From Flaccisagitta enflata (Eukaryota; Chaetognatha; Sagittoidea; Aphragmophora): a DNA stretch of 64,000 nucleotides. This document shows, in pieces, positions 1 to 10,700 of this stretch (positions are counted from its first letter, which is position 1; every line of letters starts with the position of its first letter). Position numbers and translations under genes: made by a program. The stretch is from the NCBI GenBank assembly GCA_965153355.1, contig OZ231127.1, forward strand, positions 81,964,001 to 82,028,000, read 5' to 3'. Under the pieces are notes generated by a model that did not search any database, had not been told where the DNA came from, and saw nothing but the letters and a program-made list of their open reading frames with translations.

Positions 1-170
1 GCTCCTAAACCGTTTGAGATACAGATTTGGGATTGGTCTAGAATGAAAGAAAATTTGAAAATCTTTCAATTCACTTCAACAAAAAAATATTCAAATCATT
101 TGTTTTTCTTATTTTTCAACTTAAAATAGGGTGCAGTTTTTTTTTTTAATCGAGTAGTAAAAGTACGGTG
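1..170. repeat. dispersed repeat, truncated by window edge
   Basis: The first 60 bases are nearly the same as 50650-50715: both read from a shared CTCCTAAACCGTT through GGGATTGGTCTAGAATGA, and both end about 110 bases later in a T-run followed by a GTAGTAA motif. No coding potential is seen. Confidence 0.7.
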
Positions 171-504
171 AAGCACTTGATAATCCTTCAAAAATTTGCC
201 GTCGTACGAAGTTCCCCTTAGTGCTCACTCCTGGCCCTGCCCTGACCCTGCGCATCAATGGGCCGCATCATTGCATATCGAGTACCCATTAACTTTTTCA
301 TAGCTTGCACAAGACTCTACAAGTTTCTCCGTCAGTCCGTCTGTCCGTCCATACGTCGATACATTACATTTTTAATTTTGCACTTTATTAGGTATTCTAG
401 GGCTAAATAAGTTGTTTCTCGGACCTCTATACCTGGTCTGTACAGTAGGTCTGTTGGTAACGCAAACGACGTACCTTACTTGGTGTTGCTCTATTGGTTA
501 GTCG
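171..504. other. no gene seen; remnant of an RGAC-core element
   Basis: Mostly unremarkable sequence. At 310-350 a GTCCGTCTGTCCGTCC tract next to a degenerate CTTG-TG-CAAG stem looks like the decayed 3' end of a minus-strand HINE-like element (described at 14735). Confidence 0.35.
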
Positions 505-600
505 GTTGGCAGGAAGGAAGGAAGGAGGAAGGAGGAAGGAAGGGAGGAAGGAAAGAATGGCAGGGAGGGAGTAGGAAAGGAGGGAGGGAGGAGGGAAGGT
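505..600. repeat. GGAA/GGGA polypurine tract
   Basis: Almost pure purine on the plus strand, made of GGAA, GGAGG and GGGA blocks. The small minus-strand reading frame over it is a translation of this simple repeat, not a gene. Confidence 0.8.
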
Positions 601-779
601 ACATGAAGGAGTATCAATGTTTTTGTAGGTAATTGTAAAACGGAGCACGCGACTGTTGGCCCGTTGGGCTTGCTTTGGTTGTTTCATCATATAATTTTTG
701 TAATATCATGGCCGGATGTTGTTCTTGCGTGTGATTTACTTTCCTGACAAAAGTCGGTTAAAAGTTAAAAGCCGCTGTC

Positions 780-1490
780 ATCATGTGTGACGTCATTGTT
801 ATCGTCATTGTCATTGAAGCGGAAAGACGACGGTACAATTAATATGACGACAACGAAGACGATGACGACGACAAAGAAGACGTTGACGATTCAGATGATG
901 ACGATGACGACGATGACAACTAAGACGATGAAGGCAAAACGACAACGATGGTGACGATAATGAGGGTTACGATGATGACGACGATCATGACAATAATGAC
1001 AGTGATGAAATTGATGATGATGGTAAGGAAGATGACCATGATAATGACGAAAATGACAGTGATGACATTTATGACAATGGTTACGAAGATGACAATGATG
1101 ATGACGATGATCATGACGACAACGACTGATGACATTGATGATGCCAATTACGATGATGAAATTGATGTTGACAATGACATTGATGACAGATGCGATTATG
1201 ACATTGATGATGCCAATTACGATGATGAAATTGATGTTGACAATGACATTGATGACAGATGCGATTATGACATTGATGATGACGATGATCATGACGCCAA
1301 TGACAGTGATGACATTGATGATGACACTTGCGATCGTGGCATTGATGATGACCATGATCATGAAGCCAATAACAATGATGACATTGATGATGACGGTTAC
1401 GATGATGACATTGATGATGATGATGATCATGACGACAATGGCAGTGATAACATTGATGATGACATTTACAATGATGACATTGATGATGAC
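780..1490. repeat. GATGAC-type minisatellite, left part
   Basis: Built from variants of (GATGAC) and GACATTGATGAT. A longer unit of about 69 bp is perfectly duplicated near 1129-1270. The array is open in several frames on both strands because the unit carries few stops; the predicted proteins are runs of D/I/N or of M/T and have no domain. The Bel/Pao element inserted here, and the same repeat resumes at 10078. Confidence 0.85.
1486..1490. other. target-site duplication, left (ATGAC)
   Basis: ATGAC immediately precedes the 5' LTR and recurs directly after the 3' LTR at 10078-10082. Five bases is typical for LTR retrotransposon integrases, including Bel/Pao. ATGAC also occurs throughout the host minisatellite, so chance contributes to the match. 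Confidence 0.8.
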
Positions 1491-2406
1491 TGTTAGAAAT
1501 GTATGTCCGTCCGTCTATGAGGTATGTGTGCTTTTGTTTCTTTTGCGTGCTTTTGGCTTTTCCTCCTTCCTTATTATTCAATGCCGGTGTCTTTTGTTTC
1601 TCGCCATTTCTTATAATGAAGGCTAGATGGGTAACCATATGGTTGCGCCTTGTATTTTATGCCATTTGTTTTTATTACGTAAACAAACATACGTAACTCG
1701 TCTTCGTGTCATCCAATTTTGGATCGATTGTTTTTATTTTTATTTACGGCATTGCTTCCTAAAGTGATTGATTGATTTTTCGTGATTGATTGAATGTGCC
1801 CCTGGAATTTACTAATTTCAATAATCTCTCATCTTTTTATTTCAGATAAACTTATGAACGGACAATTAACGTTAGTTTGACATCGACAGACTGTGGGTTG
1901 AAACCAACGAAAGTGGGCCTAAAAGTAAGTTTTATAGACGTGTCTTTGCTTTTATTAACGTTGTTTTTATCTTATCTTCCGGTCTGTTATTCTTGTCTTT
2001 TGCATTTTTGCATTTTTATCGCCGGATTTTAGTATGGTTTTTATCGCTTGCCCGATCAGCTTACTATAGGGATGATATGGATGAATTTAATGGGATGGGC
2101 CGGGGCAGGGGCAGGTATTATCAGGTGGCATGGGCTCTGAAGAAGATGAACATGTTGTCATGTGCTGTTTCTGTCCTTTATTGTGTCCTGTCTCGATTTC
2201 ATGTTATCTTTTGCGTTTGCTGATCACCATTAACGCCCACTTTCCCTTTCATTTTTCCCCCTCTCTTCAGTTGTTGAAATTTTTATGGAATAAACGAGAC
2301 GATCGCCTTCCTATTTTCCAATCGGCCAACTTTCTTTCACCACAAGTCGTCAGTCAGATAGACGCTCATAGACAGTGCCAGTTGAAACTCGTGGGCGTAA
2401 TTTATA
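1491..2406 (+). repeat. 5' LTR
   Basis: Starts TGTTAGAAATG and ends GGGCGTAATTTATA. It has the same length as the 3' LTR. An AATAAA polyadenylation signal lies at 2289-2294. The ends are TG...TA rather than TG...CA. Confidence 0.95.
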
Positions 2407-2469
2407 TTTCAAAAATTTAAAAACGACTCGATTCTTTCCATCTTCGACCTCCGAAAGCGAAATTGGACA

Positions 2470-4761
2470 ATGGCAGCCGCGCGTAGCGACGACACCGTCT
2501 CGACTGCTTCAGCGTCCTCTCGTGTATCTCACTTCGGTTTGAATCAGTGTCCGAGGTCGGATCGTTTGCGCGCGATGAGAAACGACATCACGGCGGAGAT
2601 GGAAGGATGCCGGCGCCTCTTCGACGCCGTTGCCGCTTGCGCCGAAGGTTCGAATGATTTCGACGACGCCGCATGTGAATCAGATGGCGCTCGACACGGC
2701 CTTCGGGATATGGTCTACGATTTTATATCATACGCAAGGCAAATGGCGCTCGACTCGATGCCCGGCGACCCTCTTCGATTCGCGGCGTCCACTCTGCGTC
2801 GAATCCGGCGCGAATGGAACTCCATGCGTTTCTTCGATCGTGAAAACTATCCAGAGGGTTTTCCTTCCAACGCCGACATCGTGAACGCAATGCACAATGA
2901 CATTGGGAATCGTAAAAGACCCGTCAATGAATTCTCATGGAACAGTCTCCCAACTGACACTCATGCCGCCCGTGACAATGTTACTGGCGCTCCAACACCA
3001 AGGATGCGAACGTCTTCGCCAAACCCCGACGGATCCGAGTATCTACCACTTCCGGTCCCGCGACATGGTGCGCAATCTCCAACTGGCGGCCAATTTTTAA
3101 ATCTGCCGCCGATCCAAAGAGGAGATGCCGTCAATCAATGGGTGTCGGATTTGGTCTCGGAAATTGAACCTGCGCGTGCGTCTCCGACGGAGCAAGCTGA
3201 CGACATGCTTGCGGATCTCGACGACGCCGATGCTCTCGCAAGAGGTCGCGGGATCATCAACGGATTGACGCCGCAGGAGAGGGCGAGGCGACGCTTCGTC
3301 AACAGGAGTGCGGAGAGAGACAGATGGGGTAGGCAGTTGGAGGAGGAAATGCGACAAGGCCGTCGGCTGATTGATGATATGCAGCAGCAACAACGGGAGG
3401 AGGAGCAGCGACAGCAACAGGAGCAACAGCAGCAGCATCAATTGCAGATGCAGCAGCAGCAACTCCAACAGCAACGTCAACTCCACCGACCGCAGGAGCA
3501 GCAGCAAACGACAGCTCAACGGCAGCAGCAAGAGCTGTTGCAGCAGCAGCAGTTGCAGCAACTTCAACAATTTCGTCAACAAGACCAGCAACAACGTCAA
3601 ATCCTGCAGCCGGCACAACAACTTGTGATTCAACAACAGCAACAACACGATCAACAGCAGCAACAGCAGCAACAGCAACAACAACAAGAGCTGCAACAAC
3701 ATCAACCGGCAACGCAGCCGCATGAACAACAACAACAACGGCAAAACGACGCAGGAGAACGTATGCAACAGCAACTGCAGCAGCAACAGCAACCTTCCGC
3801 CGCGATCCCAGCGGTGGTAGTGGATCCTCCAGCATCAAATGACCATCCTATCGAAAGCATGAATGTCAGTGAGGAAACAGAAGAAGAGAGACAGCAACGC
3901 CTTGCAGAACAACGACTGCGCATGATGGCTGAAGGTGAAGGTGGTGGTGCAGCAACAGCTCCAAAGGCGCCGATCGCGGTGCCATTGGGATTCCAACAGC
4001 GAAGCTCATCACAAGAAGACAGAGAGTTATACGACAGAATGTGTAACTTTCGCCAACAGCAGCAGCGAGACGAAGATAGAAGGGCAGGAGTATTCAACAA
4101 TGCGGCAGAGATGCAACGAAAGCACTGGAATAGCCTGAACGACGGCGGCATTGGTGGAGCTTTAGAGCAGCGAGATGTGAAGCTTAGACAGCTGTCTGAG
4201 CTGGACGAGCAGCAGCCGCAGCATCCGCCAAAAGACCGTCGATCTATCTTCAAAGAGTTCAATCCGGGACTTTTCAATTCGAACTTGCAGCAACGTCATG
4301 TGCAGCCAGTGGAAACGTCCGTCAAGCAGCCGATGCAGCAGCAGCAACAGATGGAGCAGCAGCAGCAAGGAGGACAGCGACAGCATCAACTGCAGCAGCA
4401 GAATGAGCAGCAACAGCATCCTGACCAGCAGCAGCAGCTTCAGCATCAACAGTGGCAGCAGCAACGGTTTCAACAACAGCAACAGCATCATTATCAGCAC
4501 CATCAAACCCCAGCAGCAACGATTCTCCCTACCGCACCGGAAGTGATCTTCGAGAAGCAGATTGGATCTGCTAGAAGGAGACTGGACTTCCCCATCAAGA
4601 GGAAAAGGTCTTCAACACAGCCGGAAGCGGAGGTGATGCAACGGAGGCGATGCGCAGGAGGCAGAGGCAGGAGGCCGCTGACGCGAAGTTGGCACAGCAG
4701 CTGCAAGATAAGGAGAGAAGAAAAGTCGCTCCTAAGAAGGCAACGAGTGGATTGCAGCTGA
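2470..4761 (+). CDS. Bel/Pao gag-like protein, N-terminal part, Gln-rich
   Basis: The first long frame after the 5' LTR begins at an ATG 64 bases inside the element. The first 300 residues are mixed sequence; two blocks coded at about 3380-3800 and 4330-4520 are mainly CAG/CAA glutamine codons with short charged spacers. The reading sense changes to the next frame (4650-5768) somewhere in the 4650-4761 overlap, because the last 35 residues here are Arg-rich out-of-frame sequence while the other frame continues a normal charged coiled-coil. The needed shift is -1. It could be programmed or a simple mutation. The role assumed for the family is the capsid or nucleic-acid-binding polyprotein of the retrotransposon particle. 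Confidence 0.75.
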   Translation: MAAARSDDTVSTASASSRVSHFGLNQCPRSDRLRAMRNDITAEMEGCRRLFDAVAACAEGSNDFDDAACESDGARHGLRDMVYDFISYARQMALDSMPGDPLRFAASTLRRIRREWNSMRFFDRENYPEGFPSNADIVNAMHNDIGNRKRPVNEFSWNSLPTDTHAARDNVTGAPTPRMRTSSPNPDGSEYLPLPVPRHGAQSPTGGQFLNLPPIQRGDAVNQWVSDLVSEIEPARASPTEQADDMLADLDDADALARGRGIINGLTPQERARRRFVNRSAERDRWGRQLEEEMRQGRRLIDDMQQQQREEEQRQQQEQQQQHQLQMQQQQLQQQRQLHRPQEQQQTTAQRQQQELLQQQQLQQLQQFRQQDQQQRQILQPAQQLVIQQQQQHDQQQQQQQQQQQQELQQHQPATQPHEQQQQRQNDAGERMQQQLQQQQQPSAAIPAVVVDPPASNDHPIESMNVSEETEEERQQRLAEQRLRMMAEGEGGGAATAPKAPIAVPLGFQQRSSSQEDRELYDRMCNFRQQQQRDEDRRAGVFNNAAEMQRKHWNSLNDGGIGGALEQRDVKLRQLSELDEQQPQHPPKDRRSIFKEFNPGLFNSNLQQRHVQPVETSVKQPMQQQQQMEQQQQGGQRQHQLQQQNEQQQHPDQQQQLQHQQWQQQRFQQQQQHHYQHHQTPAATILPTAPEVIFEKQIGSARRRLDFPIKRKRSSTQPEAEVMQRRRCAGGRGRRPLTRSWHSSCKIRREEKSLLRRQRVDCS

Positions 4762-5768
4762 AGGCGCCAGGAGTAGCGCAAGCGCCTCTAGCAACGCCTC
4801 AAGCGGAAGTCATCCAGCAGAATCAACGTTTGCAGCAAGAAGTGGATAGTTTGAGGATGCAGATTCAGCAGAGAGACTTTGACCTTGCCGCAGCGAGAGA
4901 AGAAGAGAAACAACGCAAAGAAGAACAACAAAAGCGACAATACGTCCGCCAAGATTTTGATGCTCCCCGATTCCATCAAGATGATCGTCAACAGCAAATG
5001 AATCAGCAAGAAGAAGTTGGGTGGAGTGTGAAAACTACCAAAAAGAGATCTCCGGTCAAGGTCGGGGGTCAATACGCATTCACCCAACAAGCCCCAGCGT
5101 GTCATCAAGTAGAGCATCATCAAGTAGCTCGTCAACCGGAAGTTCATGTACAGATGCCCAACAATCCGGCTCTGGACATGTTCTTGGAGAGGGCGGCGTA
5201 CAACGATCATATGCGAGCAAGGGAGGTCGGCCTCAAAGCATTGGAGAGAGCAAGACCTGAGAAGCCTCTGCAGGAGCTTTCATCCACCGATTTCATGATG
5301 TGGAAGAGGAAGTTCAAAGATGCTGAAAAGCATGAAGGCTTGACGCAAATGGACATTTTAGTGGAATTGCCTAAGTGGTTTGATGGTCCGGCAAAGGAGA
5401 TCATCGAAACTGCGACGATTGGTGCAACTGAAACGACAGCAAGGGAAGAGATTGACGATGCCTTCGCAAAAATGGACGTCGTTTTTATGGCAAAGCGCTG
5501 CAATATTGCGGCGATGTTCAACGAAATCGTCGCGGAGGCGAAGATCCAGTCGGCCGACCATGCCAGGCATTTCAATCTGTCTGCAAGGCTACAAAAGGCA
5601 AAGAAGATTGCGAGGACCTGTGGAGAAGTGCAACAATGCTATCGTGACGAGCTGCTGCAGGAAATCCTCAATAAGAGGGTCCCTCATCTTGCAGATAAAT
5701 TTTGGGAAAAGCAACATGAAGCAGCCCAAAAGGACAGTCATTTTCATTCGACAACTTGGTCAACATGA
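4650..5768 (+). CDS. Bel/Pao gag, central/C-terminal part
   Basis: This continues gag one frame back from the upstream ORF. Residues 20-110 are Gln/Lys/Glu-rich and predicted coiled coil. From about residue 170 there is a globular region with Trp and Phe at regular spacing (FMMWKRKFKD, LPKWFDGPAKEIIE) that looks like the Bel/Pao gag domain just before the zinc knuckles. The frame ends at 5768; the sense continues in the third frame from about 5740, again a -1 step. No programmed slippery site is clearly shown. Confidence 0.7.
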   Translation: MRRRQRQEAADAKLAQQLQDKERRKVAPKKATSGLQLKAPGVAQAPLATPQAEVIQQNQRLQQEVDSLRMQIQQRDFDLAAAREEEKQRKEEQQKRQYVRQDFDAPRFHQDDRQQQMNQQEEVGWSVKTTKKRSPVKVGGQYAFTQQAPACHQVEHHQVARQPEVHVQMPNNPALDMFLERAAYNDHMRAREVGLKALERARPEKPLQELSSTDFMMWKRKFKDAEKHEGLTQMDILVELPKWFDGPAKEIIETATIGATETTAREEIDDAFAKMDVVFMAKRCNIAAMFNEIVAEAKIQSADHARHFNLSARLQKAKKIARTCGEVQQCYRDELLQEILNKRVPHLADKFWEKQHEAAQKDSHFHSTTWST

Positions 5769-6286
5769 TTGAAACATGGGCGGTGATTCAGCGCAACAAA
5801 GGTGCAAGCTGCAAAACAGCGTCAGTGGCAGCAGTCGCAACGACAGAAAAAGAGGCGCCATCATCATATGAGGATGCTTTGACCAATGGCAAGCAAAAGA
5901 TGCAGTCGACGGACCGCTGCAACGTCTGCAGTGGAATGCATCAAACAGAAGAATGTCATCAGCTGTTAGAGTTGGAAGTGGACGCGAGAGTTCAAAAGAT
6001 CATGTCTCGTCGTCTTTGCTTCCACTGCCTCGCGCCAGGACACAACGCCAAAGGGTGCGCGAACAGACCAACTTGCCAGATCTGCAAGAAACGGCACACA
6101 ACAATTCTCCACGGGCGCACCTACAAGAAAGAAGAAAAGGAAGAAAAGAAAGGAGAGAACAAGCAGGGAAATAAAGTGCCGCTGGCTCCCTTCAACAAGT
6201 CAGAGGATGCGGCTGCACCAACAGCTCCGTCGACGGCGGAGGCAGCCAATCCTAAGGAAGTGATCTCTTCTAACGTCACGGCATGA
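5756..6286 (+). CDS. Bel/Pao gag zinc-knuckle region
   Basis: There is no ATG at the left edge; the frame is entered from upstream. It has three Cys/His clusters: CNVCSGMHQTEECH, CFHCLAPGHNAKGC and CQICKKRHTTILH. This is the nucleocapsid signature that precedes the protease in Bel/Pao polyproteins. A TGA at 6284-6286 closes the frame, and the same frame is open again immediately after it through the protease, so the stop interrupts one original gag-pol frame. Confidence 0.85.
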   Translation: MVNMIETWAVIQRNKGASCKTASVAAVATTEKEAPSSYEDALTNGKQKMQSTDRCNVCSGMHQTEECHQLLELEVDARVQKIMSRRLCFHCLAPGHNAKGCANRPTCQICKKRHTTILHGRTYKKEEKEEKKGENKQGNKVPLAPFNKSEDAAAPTAPSTAEAANPKEVISSNVTA

Positions 6287-8071
6287 CTGGCGGCGACGGC
6301 AACGTCGCGGTCCGTCTCTTCATTCGACGACGTTGTCCGTCCGATCGTTCCAGTGACTATCATAAACAATTCTTCGGGTGTGCAGAGGACGATATACGCT
6401 ATGATCGACTCAGGCGCTGATCGCGACGTGATCAGTACCAATGTCATTCGCAGTCTTCTGATTCCGACAAAAACAGTGCAAATGACGGTGATTACTGTGG
6501 GAAATCATGTTGTTGAGGATCGTTTCATCGCATCATTCACCATGAAGTCGGTCGACGAGGAATATGTCGTCGACGTCAACGACGCGTTGGTGGGTGATTT
6601 GTTGACGAGTGAACGCGACATTCCTCCTTTTCTCCGCGACCTATCCGACCAACCCCACATCAGAGATATAAAGTTTCCAGAAGCAGAAGGCGGCGTTATG
6701 ATGATCATCGGAGCGGCGCATGCGGATGCCGCCGTCGCTCAGGAAATCCGCCGAGGGCCTTCAGGATCCTTGACTTGCTTCAGATGTTTATTCGGTTGGA
6801 CTGTATGTGGAAAAACGGGGAAGAGGGGGCGAGATTTTGCATCGGTCAACGCCATCGCAACGGATGATCGCGTCCTCCATGACAGCATCGATCGCATTCT
6901 CGATAATCGCGTCCTCAACAGCAACATTGACCGCATCTTCTACCATGACTTTGCATCACCAATCGTCTCGCAAGAGGAGATGGGCGATTCCCTTCAAAAT
7001 TTCAGAGCGTGCAAAATGTTAGAGAAAAAGACATACTTTTGCCCAATTGCAGCAAAGGATCTTCTTCCTAAACCGGAAGTGGCGCAAGACGTCTTGGAGG
7101 AGGCGCGCAAACAGCTCGTCAAGTCAATGCAGCGGCAACATTATTCCGACGTTTTCGAACAATTGGAGTTGGGAAAAGCCTTTAAGCCAGAAAGCCGTCG
7201 TGACTTTATCATCAAGGGCGAGGATGTTCTAAAGTTGAACCCTTTCGTCGATGACGACGGCGTCCTTCGCGTCGGCAGCCGATTGGAGAATGCCGACATC
7301 ACACGTGACGCTAAATTTCCCTTCATCCTTCCGCCAAAAGACGAGAATGTGAAATCATTAATTCGCCATTATCATCATAATGATTTTCACGTGGGTGCAG
7401 AGCATACATTGTGCCAATTACGCCAATTTGTGTGGATTACAAAAGGTCTTCAGGCTGTCAAGAGCGTCGTCAACACGTGCTTCAGATGCCAGAAGAACTT
7501 TAAAAAGAACGCGAATCAGCGAATGGCCAAGCTTCCGTCAAAGCGCCATCTTGCTTCCATCTCTATTGGCGCCATCCTCCACGTCGATGCCTTCAACACT
7601 GCTGTCGTCGAAGTTGAAGGAATTCTCAATCGCCGTCCTCTAACAGCGCTCAGCGATGATCCAAATGATTCTGAGGCCCTCACACCGAATCATATCCTCA
7701 ATCCATCAACATCCGGTCACGCCCCTCTGGATCTGGCGCAACAAGGCGTCAACTCTGACGCCGACTCAGCGAAGATTCAATGGAGGCGTGCGCAATCGCG
7801 TGTGGATGTGTTTTGGAAATCGTGGAGGGTCGAATATTTGGCGCTTCTTCACGCGCAAAGCAAATGGTCGAGATCCGAGAGAGACTTTGCGGTCGATAAC
7901 ATGGTCGTCGTCATGGACGAAACGCTGCCTCGTCACAATTGGAGTTTAGGACGCGTCATGGGTGTCGAAGGTTCATCAGCTCATGTCCGGAGGGCTTATC
8001 CTCGACGCCAAGATGAAAAGATCGTGACGAAAGACCGCACAAAGCGTCTGCGGCTGGAATTGGATTCATAA
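6287..8071 (+). pseudogene. Bel/Pao pol with RT, RNase H and integrase core deleted
   Basis: The first ATG is at 6353. The order seen is: a retropepsin active site (YAMIDSGADRDVIS) near the start; the linker with LFGWTVCGKTGKRG; then a direct jump to the pre-integrase segment (LNPFVDDDGVLRVGSRLENA); the H2C2 integrase zinc-binding domain (HYHHNDFHVGAEHTL, then CFRC); then another jump to the EVEGILNRRPLTAL segment that normally follows the integrase core; and last the C-terminal domain (FWKSWRVEYLALL, HNWSLGRVMGVE). No RT catalytic YVDD/YMDD box and no integrase D,D,E residues are present. Both deletions keep the frame open for 572 codons. A full pol of this family is about 1,200 residues or more. 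Confidence 0.85.
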
Positions 8072-9161
8072 AAAACGCTAAGTTTTGAGAGAGAGAGAAA
8101 AAGGCGCATGGGCCTGTCCATTAGTAACTATAGATATGAGTGATTGAAACTCTGACTTGTTATATTTACAAAGAGTTGTTATTATTCATATTTGGTTCTG
8201 ATTATCCATGCTTTCATCTTTCCTCTTGTCAATTATGTTATCCATTTCCACTCACACATCAAAACACTGATTCATTCGCTCTGTCTATATGTACATATTA
8301 TTGTGCCAAAATCCGTTCTTACCATTATCAGTTCGCGATAACGAACATTTCAAAGCTTCCGCTGACGACGTTATTCCATCTACGAAGTCAGTCTACATCT
8401 TGAAGTTGCTCGTCGGAGTCAAGATGTCACGTCAGCATCCGGCTCCACCTGCGCCTTTCGATGCGGTCGCCGTTGACGACATCATTCATCGCCATTCGCC
8501 CCCGGATTGACGAGGTTTTTGGAGCTCCGGAATGACCCGCTCGTCTCTGTAATGGAGAAGGCGCAGGTGATGTGGTCGTTCCATGATGCTTCTAATTTTT
8601 TTTTGCTTTTACAGATTCGTTTTTATATATAGTTAGTAATTTATTTAATTTTATCTTGTTTTGTTTGGTTCCTTGGAACATGTACATTTTGTTATGTTTG
8701 TTTTAGACATGGTCTTTTTGGTCATTATTACGAATACTTTCGTATGACATGTTTTAGTAGTATGCCCCCACTTATTATTTTCCACTCTCAAGTCAAATCC
8801 CAGGCTTGGAGTGCTCCAAGGCCCGTTCCCCTTTCCCCCCCCCCTTCCCTTTAACTTTCGCAGAACGGGCGCCTCAACCTCCTCGTCGCCGCCTCGTCTC
8901 CATCCGCGTCATTGTTGATCGTTGAAAATTTGCTGGTGGTGGATCCTTTCCGGACGGGAGTCATCATTCGTGCAGTCGTCGATCTGTTGATAATTAGGGT
9001 GGGGATGTAAGAGGCGGTGGACGGGGGGGAGGGGCGGGGGCTGTATCTCTGTAAATTTTTTTTTTCAAGGAAGGTAGTATCGGTTTTTTAGTAGGGTTTC
9101 CCCGACCGGAAACTAGATGTCGGATTTTTGAAATTCGTGAAATTCCAAAAATGGGGCAGAA
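8072..9161 (+). other. Bel/Pao 3' noncoding segment
   Basis: Over 1 kb between pol and the 3' LTR with only short incidental frames. It is T-rich in its middle, with a C-run near 8836 and a G-run near 9025. Nothing in it is recognised as a gene. Confidence 0.6.
9147..9161 (+). promoter_or_regulatory. putative polypurine tract for plus-strand priming
   Basis: AAAAATGGGGCAGAA abuts the 3' LTR, the expected place of the plus-strand primer. It is not purely purine. A G-rich run at 9023-9042 lies further upstream. Confidence 0.4.
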
Positions 9162-10077
9162 TGTTAGAAATGTATGTCCGTCCGTCTATGAGGTATGTGT
9201 GCTTTTGTTTCTTTTGCGTGCTTTTGGCTTTTCCTCTTTCCTTATTATTCAATGCCGGTGTCTTTTGTTTCTCGCCATTTCTTATAATGAAGGCTAGATG
9301 GGTAACCATATGGTTGCGCCTTGTATTTTATGCCATTTGTTTTTATTACGTAAACAAACATACGTAACTCGTCTTCGTGTCATCCAATTTTGGATCGATT
9401 GTTTTTATTTTTATTTACGGCATTGCTTCCTAAAGTGATTGATTGATTTTTCGTGATTGATTGAATGTGCCCCTGGAATTTACTAATTTCAATAATCTCT
9501 CATCTTTTTATTTCAGATAAACTTATGAACGGACAATTAACGTTAGTTTGACATCGACAGACTGTGGGTTGAAACCAACGAAAGTGGGCCTAAAAGTAAG
9601 TTTTATAGACGCGTCTTTGCTTTTATTAACGTTGTTTTTATCTTGTCTTCCGGTCTGTTATTCTTGTCTTTTGCATTTTTGCATTTTTATCGCCGGATTT
9701 TAGTATGGTTTTTATCGCTTGCCCGATCAGCTTACTATAGGGATGATATGGATGAATTTAATGGGATGGGCCGGGGCAGGGGCAGGTATTATCAGGTGGC
9801 ATGGGCTCTGAAGAAGATGAACATGTTGTCATGTGCTGTTTCTGTCCTTTATTGTGTCCTGTCTCGATTTCATGTTATCTTTTGCGTTTGCTGATCACCA
9901 TTAACGCCCACTTTCCCTTTCATTTTTCCCCCTCTCTTCAGTTGTTGAAATTTTTATGGAATAAACGAGACGATCGCCTTCCTATTTTCCAATCGGCCAA
10001 CTTTCTTTCACCACAAGTCGTCAGTCAGATAGACGCTCATAGACAGTGCCAGTTGAAACTCGTGGGCGTAATTTATA
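9162..10077 (+). repeat. 3' LTR
   Basis: Near-identical to 1491-2406. AATAAA at 9960-9965 would serve transcript polyadenylation. Confidence 0.95.
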
Positions 10078-10250
10078 ATGACGATGATCATTACAAAAAT
10101 GGTAGTGATAACATTTATGATGACGGATACAATGATGACATCGGTGATGAGGATTAACATGATGGTAGTGATAACGTTGATGATGGCGGTTACAATGATA
10201 ACGATGATGACATTGATGAAGACCATGATCGTGACAAAAATGGTACTTAT
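10078..10250. repeat. right TSD (10078-10082) and continuing GATGAC minisatellite
   Basis: Begins with the ATGAC duplication and then resumes the GATGA/TGATAAC repeat interrupted at 1490, showing that the retrotransposon landed inside the array. Confidence 0.85.
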
Positions 10251-10544
10251 TGGGAAAAAAATTAAAAAATGTTTTTCGATTTTTTGAGTTTCCTTTTTTC
10301 GCTTGAGCCACTTTGAGGAAGTTGAGGCAGAACTAAGTCCGCCCGGGGCTGGGGTTGAAATTGGTACAGGGTGAACGAAGGCACTTTTTTACACTTTCTG
10401 GAAAAAAGCAGGGCACTGTTGGACCAATACTTTAGGCGCTATGAATTTTTTAATCTTTTTTTTATTTTTTTACATTTTTGCATATTTCTCAAAGATCAAT
10501 ATTTTTCATCAATCTCAATTTTGGGCCCTATGTAACAACAAAAA
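10251..10544. other. no feature recognised
   Basis: AT-rich stretch with T-runs; no reading frame of note and no match to other parts of the window. Confidence 0.4.
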
Positions 10545-10700
10545 TAAGTTCAGCAGAGGGCAGAGGGAGGGAGAGGGAGGGAGGGAGAGGCGGGGAGACA
10601 GGGAGTGAGGGAGAGGGAGGGAGGGAGGGAGAGCGGAGGGAGGGAAGGTGGGAGAGAGAGAGGGAGTTAGAGGTAGGGAGGGAGGGAGGGAGTTGCGTGT
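10545..10700. repeat. (GGGA/GAGA) polypurine tract
   Basis: Nearly pure purine on the plus strand, GGGAGA and GGGAGG units. Confidence 0.85.

Larger units (their letters stand above)
1491..10077 (+). mobile_element. Bel/Pao LTR retrotransposon, internally deleted, recent
   Basis: Two 916-bp direct LTRs (1491-2406 and 9162-10077) enclose gag-like frames, a zinc-knuckle region, an aspartic protease, the integrase zinc-binding module and the C-terminal domain usual for Bel/Pao. There is no reverse transcriptase, no RNase H and no integrase DDE core. By eye the LTRs differ at only about three positions (near 1565, 1941 and 1974), so insertion was recent. With the RT missing, this copy must have been mobilised in trans by an intact relative. 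It is the only large coding transposon in the window. Confidence 0.93.

Noticed and set aside
948-1496. 182-residue Asp/Ile-rich open frame
   Set aside because: It is the translation of the GATGAC minisatellite and runs straight to the LTR; other frames and the other strand are open too.
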